From the NCBI RefSeq assembly GCF_000317595.1, contig NZ_AEJC01000414.1, positions 1 to 64,000 on the forward strand: DNA of 64,000 bases. Direction: 5' to 3'. Position 1 is the first letter of the stretch, and each line of letters begins with the position of its first letter. Positions 18,545-27,482 of the stretch are shown in pieces. The notes beneath the pieces were generated by a model. The model did not search any database, had not been told where the DNA came from, and saw nothing but the letters and a program-made list of their open reading frames with translations. Origin of the DNA: Streptomyces ipomoeae 91-03 (GTDB lineage: Bacteria > Actinomycetota > Actinomycetes > Streptomycetales > Streptomycetaceae). Both the position numbers and the translations under genes were made by a program.

Positions 18545-19645
18545 TTACGAGGCGCCGCCCCCCGTCGCCGGTGACTTCTTCGCCGACTCCGGGATTTCCT
18601 TGTCCTGGGCCAGTGCCTTCCACAGGGTGCTCGCCTGGGGCTCGGCGGCGACGACCCGGTTGGGGTCGGTCTTGTCGTACTCGACCGGCAGCATGATCGT
18701 CTCCATCGTGGCGGGGTCCACCCCGTTCATGCTGCGGGCGAAGTCGGCGAGCTTGGTGAGGGAGTCCAGGTCGGAGTCGGTGGTCAGGGACTCGGTCAGG
18801 CTGTCCGCGATCCTGTACGCCTTGGTGGGGCTGCCGAGGAGGTCCTGCTCCTTGATCTCGCTCAGCAGGGCGATCATGAACTGCTGCTGGAGGCCGATAC
18901 GGCCGAGGTCGCTGCCGTCGCCGACGCCGTGCCGGGTGCGGACGAAGGCGAGGGACTGGGTGCCGTCGAGCTTGTGGGTGCCCGCGTCCAGGTCGAGGCC
19001 GCTGGACTTGTCGTGGATGGCCTCGTCGACGGTGACCGTGACGCCGCCTATCGCGTCGACGAGCCCCTTGAAGCCGGCGAAGTCGATCTCCACGAAGTGG
19101 TCCATGCGGACCCCGGACATCTGCTCCACGGTCTTCACCACGCAGGCCGGTCCGGCCAGCGAGTAGACCGAGTTGAACATCACACGCTTCGCGGAGGGGA
19201 GCGTGGAGCCGTCCTCCTTGGTGCACTCGGGCCGGGTCACCAGGGTGTCGCGGGGGATGCTGACCGCGACGGCCTCGGTGCGGCCCTCCGGTATGTGCAT
19301 CACCAGCGCGGTGTCGGAGCGGGCGCCGGAGACATCGCCGGTGCCGAGGTCGGCGTTGGCGCCGGAGCGCGAGTCGGAGCCGAGGACCAGGATGTTCTGC
19401 CCCGAGGTCGGCAGCTTCTCGGGGCGGTCGTCGCCGATAGCCTTGTCGAGGTCGACGCCGTCGATGTTGCCGTTCAGGTCGTTGTAGAGCCAGTACCCGG
19501 TGCCGCCCGCGGCCAGTACGAGGACGACGAGGCCCAGTCCGATCCAGCGCCACACCCGGCGCCCCCGCTGGGGCTTGGCCCGGCGACTCGAGGGCGCACG
19601 CCTGGATCTGCGGGTCTCTTCCGGCTCCGTCAGGGCGTGCGTCAT
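18545..19645 (-). CDS. LCP-family cell-wall glycopolymer transferase
   Basis: LytR-CpsA-Psr family enzyme, 366 aa. These enzymes move lipid-linked anionic polymers from polyprenyl phosphate onto peptidoglycan outside the membrane. ATG 19645 (MTHALTEPEETRRSRR) is chosen; GAGGAA lies upstream. An Arg-rich cytosolic tail of about 45 residues is followed by one membrane helix, WIGLGLVVLVLAAGGTGYWL. The LCP core has NILVLGSDSRSG, the DTALVMHI strand and SIPRDTLV, which supply the conserved Asp/Arg residues that bind the polyprenyl pyrophosphate. It is divergent from the Stealth operon, which supports a role in attaching the polymer made there. Confidence 0.88.
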   Translation of the reverse strand: MTHALTEPEETRRSRRAPSSRRAKPQRGRRVWRWIGLGLVVLVLAAGGTGYWLYNDLNGNIDGVDLDKAIGDDRPEKLPTSGQNILVLGSDSRSGANADLGTGDVSGARSDTALVMHIPEGRTEAVAVSIPRDTLVTRPECTKEDGSTLPSAKRVMFNSVYSLAGPACVVKTVEQMSGVRMDHFVEIDFAGFKGLVDAIGGVTVTVDEAIHDKSSGLDLDAGTHKLDGTQSLAFVRTRHGVGDGSDLGRIGLQQQFMIALLSEIKEQDLLGSPTKAYRIADSLTESLTTDSDLDSLTKLADFARSMNGVDPATMETIMLPVEYDKTDPNRVVAAEPQASTLWKALAQDKEIPESAKKSPATGGGAS

Positions 19646-20098
19646 GCGCCTCGGTTCCTCTCGTTGCGCGGCTCGATGCCGGGAGTACGACTGAGTGAGG
19701 GCACGAGTGGGGGAGAGGCCGGGCCCGCGCGACTGTTCGACACGTCGCAATGTGTTCGAACTATAGACGGACCCTCGGAGGGGGCGAGCGGCCCCCGGTT
19801 CATTTGCCTGTTACCGGGAGTTCGTTCGCGGTCGCGTGTGCTGTGTGTTTTCTGTCATTTTTGCCTGCTGTTGACAGTTGGCCGATTTGATCGTGATGAT
19901 GTGTCCAACCTGTGCAAGGTTGAATTTTTTGTGAAGGGCGCCGACAGTGCTGTCGGTGTGCAAGTGGTCACTGTTCGAGCCGGGGGGCACGAAGGCGGGT
20001 GACCAGCGGGGGCTCTCGTCGTCGGCGTCAGGCCGGGGCGGGAAGGAAGAGGGGTTGGCTGTGCCGCTGAGTGCTCCGGCCCATGAGGGGCAGCGCGC
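19646..20098. other. Divergent promoter region, LCP / Stealth operon
   Basis: This 453-bp region has no supported gene. A good -35 hexamer TTGACA is at 19871-19876, with a weak -10-like TGATGA about 17 bp on. A hairpin with a T-tract follows at 19906-19930. The region is AT-richer than its surroundings, as expected of promoters. Confidence 0.5.
19906..19930 (+). terminator. Hairpin with T-tract upstream of the Stealth operon
   Basis: CAACCT, a 5-nt loop, AGGTTG and then AATTTTTT form a small but canonical intrinsic-terminator shape. Such T-tracts are rare in Streptomyces. It could terminate transcription entering from upstream or act as an attenuator. It may also be an operator, since it begins about where a transcript from the TTGACA promoter would start. 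Confidence 0.45.
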
Positions 20099-21733
20099 GT
20101 GACAACCGTTTCCGAGCCCGCCGTCCAACGGACGACGGGTGGTTCGAACCATTCTCGACGGGCTCCTGCCGTCGCTTCGCAGTCGAGTTCCGGCCACACG
20201 CCGAACCCCGCGGTCGCCGCCGAGCGCGGAGACGTGTACGTCGAACCGGGCCTGACTCCGCTGGCGGCCCGCGAGGCCAACCGCAACGCCCTCACCTCGC
20301 TGCTCGACTCGGTCGGCGTCCCGTACTTCGCCGTACGCGGCACCTCCGACCACGGCACCGTCGTCGCCGTCGCGGAGCAGGACCGCGACCGGGTGCTGGG
20401 CGCCGTCTTCCGCGGCCTCGGCCACTACCCCGGCCATCTGAGCGTCATCGACCCCGATGTGCCCCGGCCCGCCCGCCCCGTCTCCACGCGCGACCCCAAG
20501 GCCTGGCGCGGGGTCTCCACGGCACGGGTGCTCCAGATCAGCTGGTACCGCACCGACCCCGGCCGGCATCTGCTCCTCGGCCACGAGTACGGCTGCGCCA
20601 TCGAGTTCTGGCAGCCGCACGGCGACCATCTGATCGCCCCCCGCGCCAACCGCGCCACCTGGGCCGTCATGGCGAACGGGGCCAACGTGTACGGCGCCGC
20701 CCGGCTGTTCAGCCGCTTCGTGTCGGACTGGACCCCGGGGGCCCTCGCCCCCGCACTCGCCACCCGGCCGGAGTTCCTGGTCAACTGCGCCGACGACATC
20801 GACTTCCCCGTCGACGCCGTCTACACCTGGGTCGACGGCAACGACCCCGCCTGGCAGCGGCGCAAGGCGCAGGCGAAGGGCGAGGTCTACCACGCCGAGT
20901 CGGCGAGCGACGCGCGCTTCATCAGCCGTGACGAGCTGCGCTACTCGGTGCGGTCCCTGCATCTGTTCGCGCCCTGGATCCGCAACATCTACATCGTCAC
21001 CGACGACCAGGTCCCGGCCTGGCTGCGCGAGGACGTCCCCGGGCTGCGGATCGCGAGCCACCGCGAGATCTTCCGCGACCCGGCGGACCTGCCGACCTTC
21101 AACTCCCACTCGATCGAGAGCCAGCTCCACCACATCGAAGACCTCGCCGAGCACTTCCTGTACTTCAACGACGACATGTTCATGGGCCGCCCGGTCGCGC
21201 CGCACGCCTTCTTCACCCCGACCGGCACCGCCCGCTACTTCCCCTCCCGCAACCGCATCCCGCAGGGCCCGGTCGTCGAGACCGACACCCCGGTCGACGC
21301 GGCCTGCAAGAACAACCGCGCGCTTCTACTGAAACGATTCGGCAAGGTCATCACCCAGCCGATGGAGCACATCCCGTACGCCCTGCGCCGCTCGGCGATG
21401 GAAGAGGCCGAACGGGACTTCCCCGAGGCCTGGGCGCGTACGGCGGCCAGCCGCTTCCGCGCGATGACCGACCTGTCGCCGACCTCGTCGTTCGCGCTCT
21501 ACTACGCGGCGCTCACCGGACGCGCCCAGCCCGGCTCGATGCCCTTCACCTATCTGCAGCTGGCCGTGCCCGACCTCGCGGACCGTCTGCAACGGCTGCT
21601 CGACGGCAGGAACCAGGACACCTTCTGCCTCAACGACGCCTTCTCCACCCCCGAGGACATCGAGGCCCAGCAGGAACTCCTCGACGGATTCCTCAACTCG
21701 TACTTCCCCACCCCGAGCCCCTACGAGCGATGA
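20099..21733 (+). CDS. Stealth-family sugar-phosphate transferase, first copy
   Basis: 544-aa Stealth protein; these enzymes transfer hexose-1-phosphate units to build phosphodiester-linked polysaccharides. All four conserved regions are present: CR1 FPVDAVYTWVDGNDPAW (residues 236-252), CR2 SRDELRYSVRSLHLFAPWIR, CR3 FNSHSIES (334-341) followed by YFNDDMFMG (355-363), and CR4 around CLNDAFS (510-516). The first ~230 residues are an extra domain shared with the next two genes. GTG 20099 starts the frame. It opens a run of four genes with short gaps or overlaps. It is probably cytosolic, and the donor sugar is unknown. Confidence 0.87.
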   Translation: MTTVSEPAVQRTTGGSNHSRRAPAVASQSSSGHTPNPAVAAERGDVYVEPGLTPLAAREANRNALTSLLDSVGVPYFAVRGTSDHGTVVAVAEQDRDRVLGAVFRGLGHYPGHLSVIDPDVPRPARPVSTRDPKAWRGVSTARVLQISWYRTDPGRHLLLGHEYGCAIEFWQPHGDHLIAPRANRATWAVMANGANVYGAARLFSRFVSDWTPGALAPALATRPEFLVNCADDIDFPVDAVYTWVDGNDPAWQRRKAQAKGEVYHAESASDARFISRDELRYSVRSLHLFAPWIRNIYIVTDDQVPAWLREDVPGLRIASHREIFRDPADLPTFNSHSIESQLHHIEDLAEHFLYFNDDMFMGRPVAPHAFFTPTGTARYFPSRNRIPQGPVVETDTPVDAACKNNRALLLKRFGKVITQPMEHIPYALRRSAMEEAERDFPEAWARTAASRFRAMTDLSPTSSFALYYAALTGRAQPGSMPFTYLQLAVPDLADRLQRLLDGRNQDTFCLNDAFSTPEDIEAQQELLDGFLNSYFPTPSPYER

Positions 21734-21768
21734 ACGGCCCCCACGAGCGATGAAACGGAGTTCATGAC

Positions 21769-23382
21769 GTGTCCGACCCGACGTCCTTGAGCTCCGCGGC
21801 CCACGTCTACAAACGCCTCGTCCCACAGCCGGTGCGCACCGTCGCCGCGAGCACGGTCCCCGGCCGGGTGCGGCGCAAGGTCAAGCGCGGACTCGCCCGC
21901 GCCCTGGGCCGCCGTGAGGCACGGCTGCACCGGCGTGCCCTGCGGCGGGTGCGCAAGGCGGAGTTCGGGCGCTCCGAGCGCCGGACCCGGGCGCACGACG
22001 GCCGTATCGGGCATGTGCACACCGGACTGACCGTCGACCTCGCCCGCCGCCTCGACCACAACCTCGTCACCCATGCCCTCGACGCCGCGGACATCCCGTG
22101 GTTCGCCGTCCCCGCCCTCGATGACCGGCGGATCTGCCTCGCCGTCGAACAGCGGGACAAGGGCGCCGTACGCAGGGCACTACGCGCGTTGCTGGAGGAG
22201 CACACCGGATACGTGGTCTCCGTCTCACCCTCGAACAGCGAGACCCAGGACATCCCGGGCAGCCATGTGAAGGCGTGGAAGCACTTCGGGAAGGCCAAGG
22301 TGATCCGGCTCACCTGGCTGCGCACCGACCCCACCGAGAACCTGTGGGTCGGCGAGGACCAGGGCATCGAGATCGAGTTCTGGACCGTCAACACCGACCT
22401 GCCCCAGGAACGCGTCATCGGCCCCCGCCCCAACCGGGTCCAGCGAGCCGCGCCCAGCGACGCCCTCGGCATCGAGATCGGCCTCGACCGGCTCTCCGGC
22501 TACCTCGACATCGACGGCGCCATGGAGCCGACGATCACCCTGGAGAACTTCGACGTCCCCCGGCTGGAGGAGATCACCTTCCCCGTCGACGCGGTCCTCC
22601 TCCACCAGCACGCCACCCCCTGGGGCGAGGAACTGCTGCGCGCCGCCCTGCGCTCACTGCACCAGTACGCGCCCTGGACCGACGTCGTCCATGTGGTCGC
22701 GCAGGCCCCCGTACCGCCATGGCTCCAGGCCGACGAGCGGCTCAGCATCGTGCCCGCCAGGCCGGGCGCCGAGTGGCGGCTGCACCAACTGCCCGACATC
22801 GCCGAACAGTTCCTGCTGCTGCGCCCGGGAGCACTGCTCGGCCGCCCCGTCCGGGCCTTCGACTACTTCACCCCGCACGGCGTGACCCGCCCGCGCCGGG
22901 GCCCGTGGACCGCGCAGGAGTCCTTCGCGCCCTGGACCAGGGCCGCCTACGCCGCCACCGGACGCGTCGCCTCGCACGGCTGGGCCGAGGGTCCGCAGCC
23001 CTACAGCTGCGAGGTCTTCTCCCGGCTCGCCGAGTCCGGCACCGCGCCCCTGCCGCCGGCCGACGCGCAGACGCTGCCCGCGGTGCCGGGCACGCACCCC
23101 ATGGACGGTCTGCTGCACCACATCGCGGCCGTCGCCGGACTCGCCGACCCCTCCGGCGAGGCGACCGTGGTCCTGCACGCCGCTCACCCCGGCATCGACA
23201 ACCACCTGGAGCGGCTGCTCGTCCGCCGGGACAGCCAGCAGATCCAGTTCGTCGGCCTGGGGGCGCCGGCCGCCCTCGGCCGGGGCGGCACCGAGGCCGT
23301 CCTGCACTTCCTGCGCCGTTACCACCCCGTCCCCAGCATCTTCGAGCACGGGGCTCCCGAGGAGCCGGACAACCAGTCGTGA
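21769..23382 (+). CDS. Degenerate Stealth-like protein lacking catalytic motifs
   Basis: 537-aa paralogue of its two neighbours. The N-terminal domain is shared (LDAADIPWFAVPALDDRRIC, WLRTDPTENLWVGEDQGIEI), followed by ITFPVDAVLL. Where the neighbours have YTWVDGNDPAW this protein reads LLHQHATPWGEE. The SHxIES motif is gone, and YFNDDMF is replaced by LLLRPGALLG. The frame is intact and ends by overlapping the next start, so it is maintained rather than decaying. Catalysis is unlikely; a scaffold or regulatory subunit of the neighbouring Stealth enzymes is my inference. GTG 21769 has GGAG upstream. Confidence 0.75.
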   Translation: MSDPTSLSSAAHVYKRLVPQPVRTVAASTVPGRVRRKVKRGLARALGRREARLHRRALRRVRKAEFGRSERRTRAHDGRIGHVHTGLTVDLARRLDHNLVTHALDAADIPWFAVPALDDRRICLAVEQRDKGAVRRALRALLEEHTGYVVSVSPSNSETQDIPGSHVKAWKHFGKAKVIRLTWLRTDPTENLWVGEDQGIEIEFWTVNTDLPQERVIGPRPNRVQRAAPSDALGIEIGLDRLSGYLDIDGAMEPTITLENFDVPRLEEITFPVDAVLLHQHATPWGEELLRAALRSLHQYAPWTDVVHVVAQAPVPPWLQADERLSIVPARPGAEWRLHQLPDIAEQFLLLRPGALLGRPVRAFDYFTPHGVTRPRRGPWTAQESFAPWTRAAYAATGRVASHGWAEGPQPYSCEVFSRLAESGTAPLPPADAQTLPAVPGTHPMDGLLHHIAAVAGLADPSGEATVVLHAAHPGIDNHLERLLVRRDSQQIQFVGLGAPAALGRGGTEAVLHFLRRYHPVPSIFEHGAPEEPDNQS

Positions 23383-25142
23383 GCATGAGCAATCCCGAGG
23401 CGTCCGCCGTGATCGGGGCGTACCGCACCCTCGTTCCCACGGGGCTGCGGCGCCGGATCGCGCGCCGTGTACCGATGTGGCTGCGCATGGCGCTCAAACA
23501 ACTCCTGCGCCACCTCCAGTCGTTCACTCTCGGCTCCCGGCTGCTCCGGGTGGCGCGCGCCCGCCGCCGCTGGCCGCAGCTGTTCGGCGAGGGGGAGCGG
23601 CTCGCCGCGCCGGCCGGGCGCGGGGCGCAGATCGCCCTCGTACGCCCGACCGTGTCGCCGCTCGGACTGCGCGAGGCCAACCTCGAACTGGTGGTGACCC
23701 TGCTGGAGGAGGCGGGCGTCGACTACTTCGCGATCCGCGGCAACTCCGACTTCCGCTCCTGCCTCGCGGTCGCCGAGACCGACCGCAACCGGGTGCGCGC
23801 GGCCCTGGACCGCTGCTCCGAGAGCGGGCCCGTCTACGTGACCGCCTGCCGGGGCGACGTCGCCGTGGGCCGTACCGCGCTGTGCGGCTCCAAGCCCGGC
23901 CGGCGGCTCGCGGGGGAGGCCCCGGTGCTGCGCGTCGGCATGCTGTGGAGCGACCAGGCCGGGTCCCTGATCCTGGGTCTGGAGCACGGCTGCGACATCG
24001 AGTTCTGGCGGCCGGAGGAGGGACGCCTGGTCGCGCCGCGCCCCAACCGGGTCACCGAGGACGTCGCGTCCGCCGAGCCCCGCGTCACCGTCCCCGTCAG
24101 CCGACTGACCGGCTTCGCCGCCCTGCACACCCGCCGCACCCGCTCGGTGCGCACCATCGCCCCGTGCGCCGACCCCCTGCCCGAGGACGTCCGCTTCCCC
24201 GTCGACGTCGTCTACACCTGGGTCGACGGCAACGACCCCGCCTGGCAGCGCCGACGCGCCGAGTACGGGCACTCCGGCTACCACACCGAGTCCGCGAACG
24301 CCGCCCGCTACATCAGCCGCGACGAACTGCGCTACTCACTGCGCGCCCTGGAGCAGAACGCCCCCTGGGTCCGCCACATCCACGTGGTCACCGACCGCCA
24401 GCGCCCGGCCTGGCTCGTCGACCGGCACCCCCGCATCACGGTCGTCGACCACTCCGAGATCTTCGACGACCCGAGCGCCCTGCCCACGTTCAACTCCCAC
24501 GCCATCGAGAGCCGACTGCACCACATCCCGGGCCTCGCCGAGCACTTCCTCTACTTCAACGACGACATGTTCCTGGGCCGCCCCGTCACCCCGCAGGACT
24601 TCTTCCTGTCCAACGGCATGACCCGTACGTTCCTCTCGCCCTCCCAGGTCCCCCGGTGGGAGCGCACCCTCGGTGACCGCCCGGTCGACGCGGCCGGCAA
24701 GAACAACCGCCGGCTCCTGCTGGACAACTTCGGCTCGGCCATCGTGCAGAAGATCCGGCACGCCCCGTACGCCCTGCGTCGCAGCGTGCTCCACGAGATC
24801 GAGCGCGAGTTCGCCGACGCGCACCGGGCGACCTCGCACAGCCGGTTCCGCAGCGCCGACGACATCTCGATCCCGTCGTCGCTGTACCACTACTACGCGT
24901 ACTTCACCGGCCGCGCCGTGCCCTCCGAGATCAGCTTCGCCTACCTCGACCTGGCCAGACCCGAGATCCAGCGGCGGCTCGGCATCCTGCTGGCGCGCCG
25001 CGACCGGCAGGCGTTCTGCATCAACGACACCCTCTCCGACGGACACGACACCGCCCGCCAGACGGCGATGCTCGGCCGGTTCCTTCGGGCCTACTACCCC
25101 GTGCCGAGTCCCTTCGAGCGGAAGGAGCGTGAGGTCCGGTGA
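23379..25142 (+). CDS. Stealth-family sugar-phosphate transferase, third copy
   Basis: 587-aa Stealth protein with intact motifs: FPVDVVYTWVDGNDPAW (273-289), SRDELRYSLRALEQNAPWVR, FNSHAIES (371-378), YFNDDMFLG (392-400) and a C-terminal CINDTLS. A basic stretch, LRRRIARRVPMWLRMALKQL, in the first 45 residues could bind the membrane surface. GTG 23379 overlaps the previous stop by 4 nt and its own stop overlaps the GT4 start by 4 nt, so translation is coupled across three genes. Two catalytically complete paralogues suggest either different donor/acceptor pairs or alternating linkages in one polymer. Confidence 0.87.
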   Translation: MSMSNPEASAVIGAYRTLVPTGLRRRIARRVPMWLRMALKQLLRHLQSFTLGSRLLRVARARRRWPQLFGEGERLAAPAGRGAQIALVRPTVSPLGLREANLELVVTLLEEAGVDYFAIRGNSDFRSCLAVAETDRNRVRAALDRCSESGPVYVTACRGDVAVGRTALCGSKPGRRLAGEAPVLRVGMLWSDQAGSLILGLEHGCDIEFWRPEEGRLVAPRPNRVTEDVASAEPRVTVPVSRLTGFAALHTRRTRSVRTIAPCADPLPEDVRFPVDVVYTWVDGNDPAWQRRRAEYGHSGYHTESANAARYISRDELRYSLRALEQNAPWVRHIHVVTDRQRPAWLVDRHPRITVVDHSEIFDDPSALPTFNSHAIESRLHHIPGLAEHFLYFNDDMFLGRPVTPQDFFLSNGMTRTFLSPSQVPRWERTLGDRPVDAAGKNNRRLLLDNFGSAIVQKIRHAPYALRRSVLHEIEREFADAHRATSHSRFRSADDISIPSSLYHYYAYFTGRAVPSEISFAYLDLARPEIQRRLGILLARRDRQAFCINDTLSDGHDTARQTAMLGRFLRAYYPVPSPFERKEREVR

Positions 25143-27235
25143 AGATCTCCTTCCTGATCAACAACATCTACGGCATCGGGGGCACCAACCGCACGGTCAT
25201 CAACCTCGCCGAAGCCCTGGCCGTCCACCACGAGGTCGAGATCGTCTCGGTGTTCCGGCGCACGACCGCCACGAAGTTCGAGATCTCCCCGAGGGTCACC
25301 GTCCGCGCCCTCGTCGACCTGCGGCCCGGATCGAGCGACCGGGGTGCCGCCGGGAGCGACGAGCCCAGCGAAGTGGTGCCGCGCCAGGAGGAGTTCTACG
25401 CGCAGTACAGCAGGTTCACCGACCAGCGCATCATCCGCGAGCTGAAGAAGACGGACGCCGACGTCGTGGTCGGCACCCGGCCCAGCCTCAACCTCTTCGT
25501 GGCCGCCCACACCCGCGACGGCGCCCTGCGCGTGGCCCAGGAACACATGACGCATCTGGCCATCCCGCCCGCCGTCCGCGCGGAGATGGCCCGCGTCTAC
25601 CCGAGACTCGACGCCATCACCACGGTCACCGACGCCGACGCCCGCTCCTTCATGGAGAACACGCCGATCCCCGGCCTCGACGTGGTCGGCATCCCCAACA
25701 GCGTCCCCCAGCCCGCCGTACCGCCCTCCGACTGCACCCACAAGGTGATCGTCAGCGCCGGCCGCATGCACCACATCAAGCGGTACGACCTGCTGATCCG
25801 CGCCTTCGGCATGCTCGCCGAGGAGTTCCCCGACTGGCGCCTGCGCATCTACGGCGACGGCGGCGAGGCCGGCAAGCTCCGCGCCCTGGTCACCGAACTC
25901 GGCCTCGCGGGCCGGGCGTTGCTCATGGGCGGCTTCTCCCCGATCGAGTCGGAGTGGGCCAAGGGCTCCATCGCCGCCGTCACCTCCAGCGCCGAGTCCT
26001 TCGGCATGACCCTGGTGGAGGCCATGCGCTGCGGCCTGCCGGTGGTCTCGACCGACTGCCCCGTGGGCCCCCGCGAGATCCTGACCGACGGCGAGGACGG
26101 GCTGCTCGTGGCCAACGGCGACGTGGACGCCATCGCCTGGGGGCTGCGGCGCCTGATGGCCGACGACGCCCTCCGCCAGGCCATGGGCGCGACCGCGCTG
26201 CGCAACGCCGCCCGGTACGACCCCGCCCAGGTGGCCGCCCGCTACGTCGAGCTCTTCGAGGACGCGGCCCGGCGCCGGGCCGCCAAGGCCAAGGGGTACA
26301 AGGCCCCCGCCGGGCCCCGGAAGACCGCCGCCGCCCTCACCGCCGTACCCCCGACCTCCCTCGGCGCGGCCACCGTGGATGTGACGGCGGACGACGCGGG
26401 CTGGCTGCGGTTCTCCGCCGACGGGCCCGCCGAGGGCCGCCACCGCTGGCAGTTCGTGCTCCGCCACAAGCCCTCCGACGGCGAGCCCCTGCCCGAACTC
26501 CCGCTGCGCACCGTGCGCAAGCCGCTCGACAACGGCGGCACCCGCTACACGGCGGCCATCACCCCCTCCGCCCTCGACCACCTCGGCGACGGCCGCTGGC
26601 AGGTCACCATGCGCGCCCCCAAGACGGGAGCCGTCCACATGAAGGCCGGCATCCGCGACACCAGGGCCCTCATCGACGCCCGCGACCGGCTGATCGCCCG
26701 GCCGCCGACCGGCCCGGTCGGCTGGAACCTCCCGTACGCACAGCCGGGTGGCCGGCTCATGCTGCGCACCGTGCTCCGCCAGGACCACGCCGAATGCGTC
26801 GGCGTCGAGGTGACCGACACAGGCATCGCCCTGGAGGGCGTGCTCTGCGGCAGACGCCTGCTGAAGCCCGGCGCGCTCTTCGTCGTCACCCGGCGTGGCC
26901 GCCACTCGGCGCACTTCACGGTCCCCGTCCACCTGCTGGGCAGCCGGCGGTTCCGGGCCGAGGCGCCGGTGCGGTGGGTGGCCGACCACCGGCTGGAGCG
27001 CTGGGAGGACTGGGACTGGTGGCTGCGGCCCGACCCGGCCGACCGGAGCAGGATCCGCGTCTGCCATCTGCTGGAGGACTTCCCCGACGTCAAGGGCGCC
27101 TACGCCTACCCGGCCGTGCCCCTCGTGGGCGACGAGCCCTCCGAGTACGCCGTGATCCACCCGGCGCGCCCGGTGTGGGTGCGGCCGTACTGCTCGGCCT
27201 CGGGAGCCATGGCCATGAACGTCGTCGACCGCTAG
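25139..27235 (+). CDS. GT4-family glycosyltransferase with C-terminal extension
   Basis: 698-aa protein. Residues 1-380 are a GT-B glycosyltransferase of family 4: the Gly-rich IYGIGGTNRTVINLAEAL near the N-terminus, VSAGRMHHIKRYDLLIRAF for the nucleotide-sugar half, and the E-x7-E catalytic motif in ESFGMTLVEAMRCGLPVV. About 300 further residues form a beta-rich region unlike any domain I can name. It probably adds a sugar in the cytosol to the acceptor used by the Stealth enzymes. GTG 25139 overlaps the previous stop. Its TAG stop is the first three bases of the inverted-repeat element that follows. Confidence 0.85.
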   Translation: MKISFLINNIYGIGGTNRTVINLAEALAVHHEVEIVSVFRRTTATKFEISPRVTVRALVDLRPGSSDRGAAGSDEPSEVVPRQEEFYAQYSRFTDQRIIRELKKTDADVVVGTRPSLNLFVAAHTRDGALRVAQEHMTHLAIPPAVRAEMARVYPRLDAITTVTDADARSFMENTPIPGLDVVGIPNSVPQPAVPPSDCTHKVIVSAGRMHHIKRYDLLIRAFGMLAEEFPDWRLRIYGDGGEAGKLRALVTELGLAGRALLMGGFSPIESEWAKGSIAAVTSSAESFGMTLVEAMRCGLPVVSTDCPVGPREILTDGEDGLLVANGDVDAIAWGLRRLMADDALRQAMGATALRNAARYDPAQVAARYVELFEDAARRRAAKAKGYKAPAGPRKTAAALTAVPPTSLGAATVDVTADDAGWLRFSADGPAEGRHRWQFVLRHKPSDGEPLPELPLRTVRKPLDNGGTRYTAAITPSALDHLGDGRWQVTMRAPKTGAVHMKAGIRDTRALIDARDRLIARPPTGPVGWNLPYAQPGGRLMLRTVLRQDHAECVGVEVTDTGIALEGVLCGRRLLKPGALFVVTRRGRHSAHFTVPVHLLGSRRFRAEAPVRWVADHRLERWEDWDWWLRPDPADRSRIRVCHLLEDFPDVKGAYAYPAVPLVGDEPSEYAVIHPARPVWVRPYCSASGAMAMNVVDR

Positions 27236-27436
27236 GGCCCTTCTGATGGATCTCCGTGGCGTCGCGGCGCCCGGCACGCCCTCTCGCCGCACCGGGCACA
27301 AGCCCAAGTACATCCAGTACGAGGGCTTGCGCCCGGCACGCCGAGAGCACGCTCCCCCACTCTCGGCTTCGCTCGAGCGGGAGGGGCCCCCACGACGCCG
27401 CTCCTTCTCCCACGGAGATCCATCAGAAGGACCCTA
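27233..27436. mobile_element. MITE-like 204-bp inverted-repeat element
   Basis: Terminal inverted repeats of 27 bp (27233-27259 and 27410-27436) match at 26 positions and start TAGGGCCCTTCTGATGGATC. Inside is a second, nested inverted pair (GCACCGGGCACAAGCCC and GGGCTTGCGCCCGGC). No transposase is encoded. The left end supplies the stop codon of the glycosyltransferase. It may also act as a terminator. Confidence 0.7.
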
Positions 27437-27482
27437 GCCAGGACGGATGAGAGCGGATGAGAACCGTCAGGACGGATGTGGG

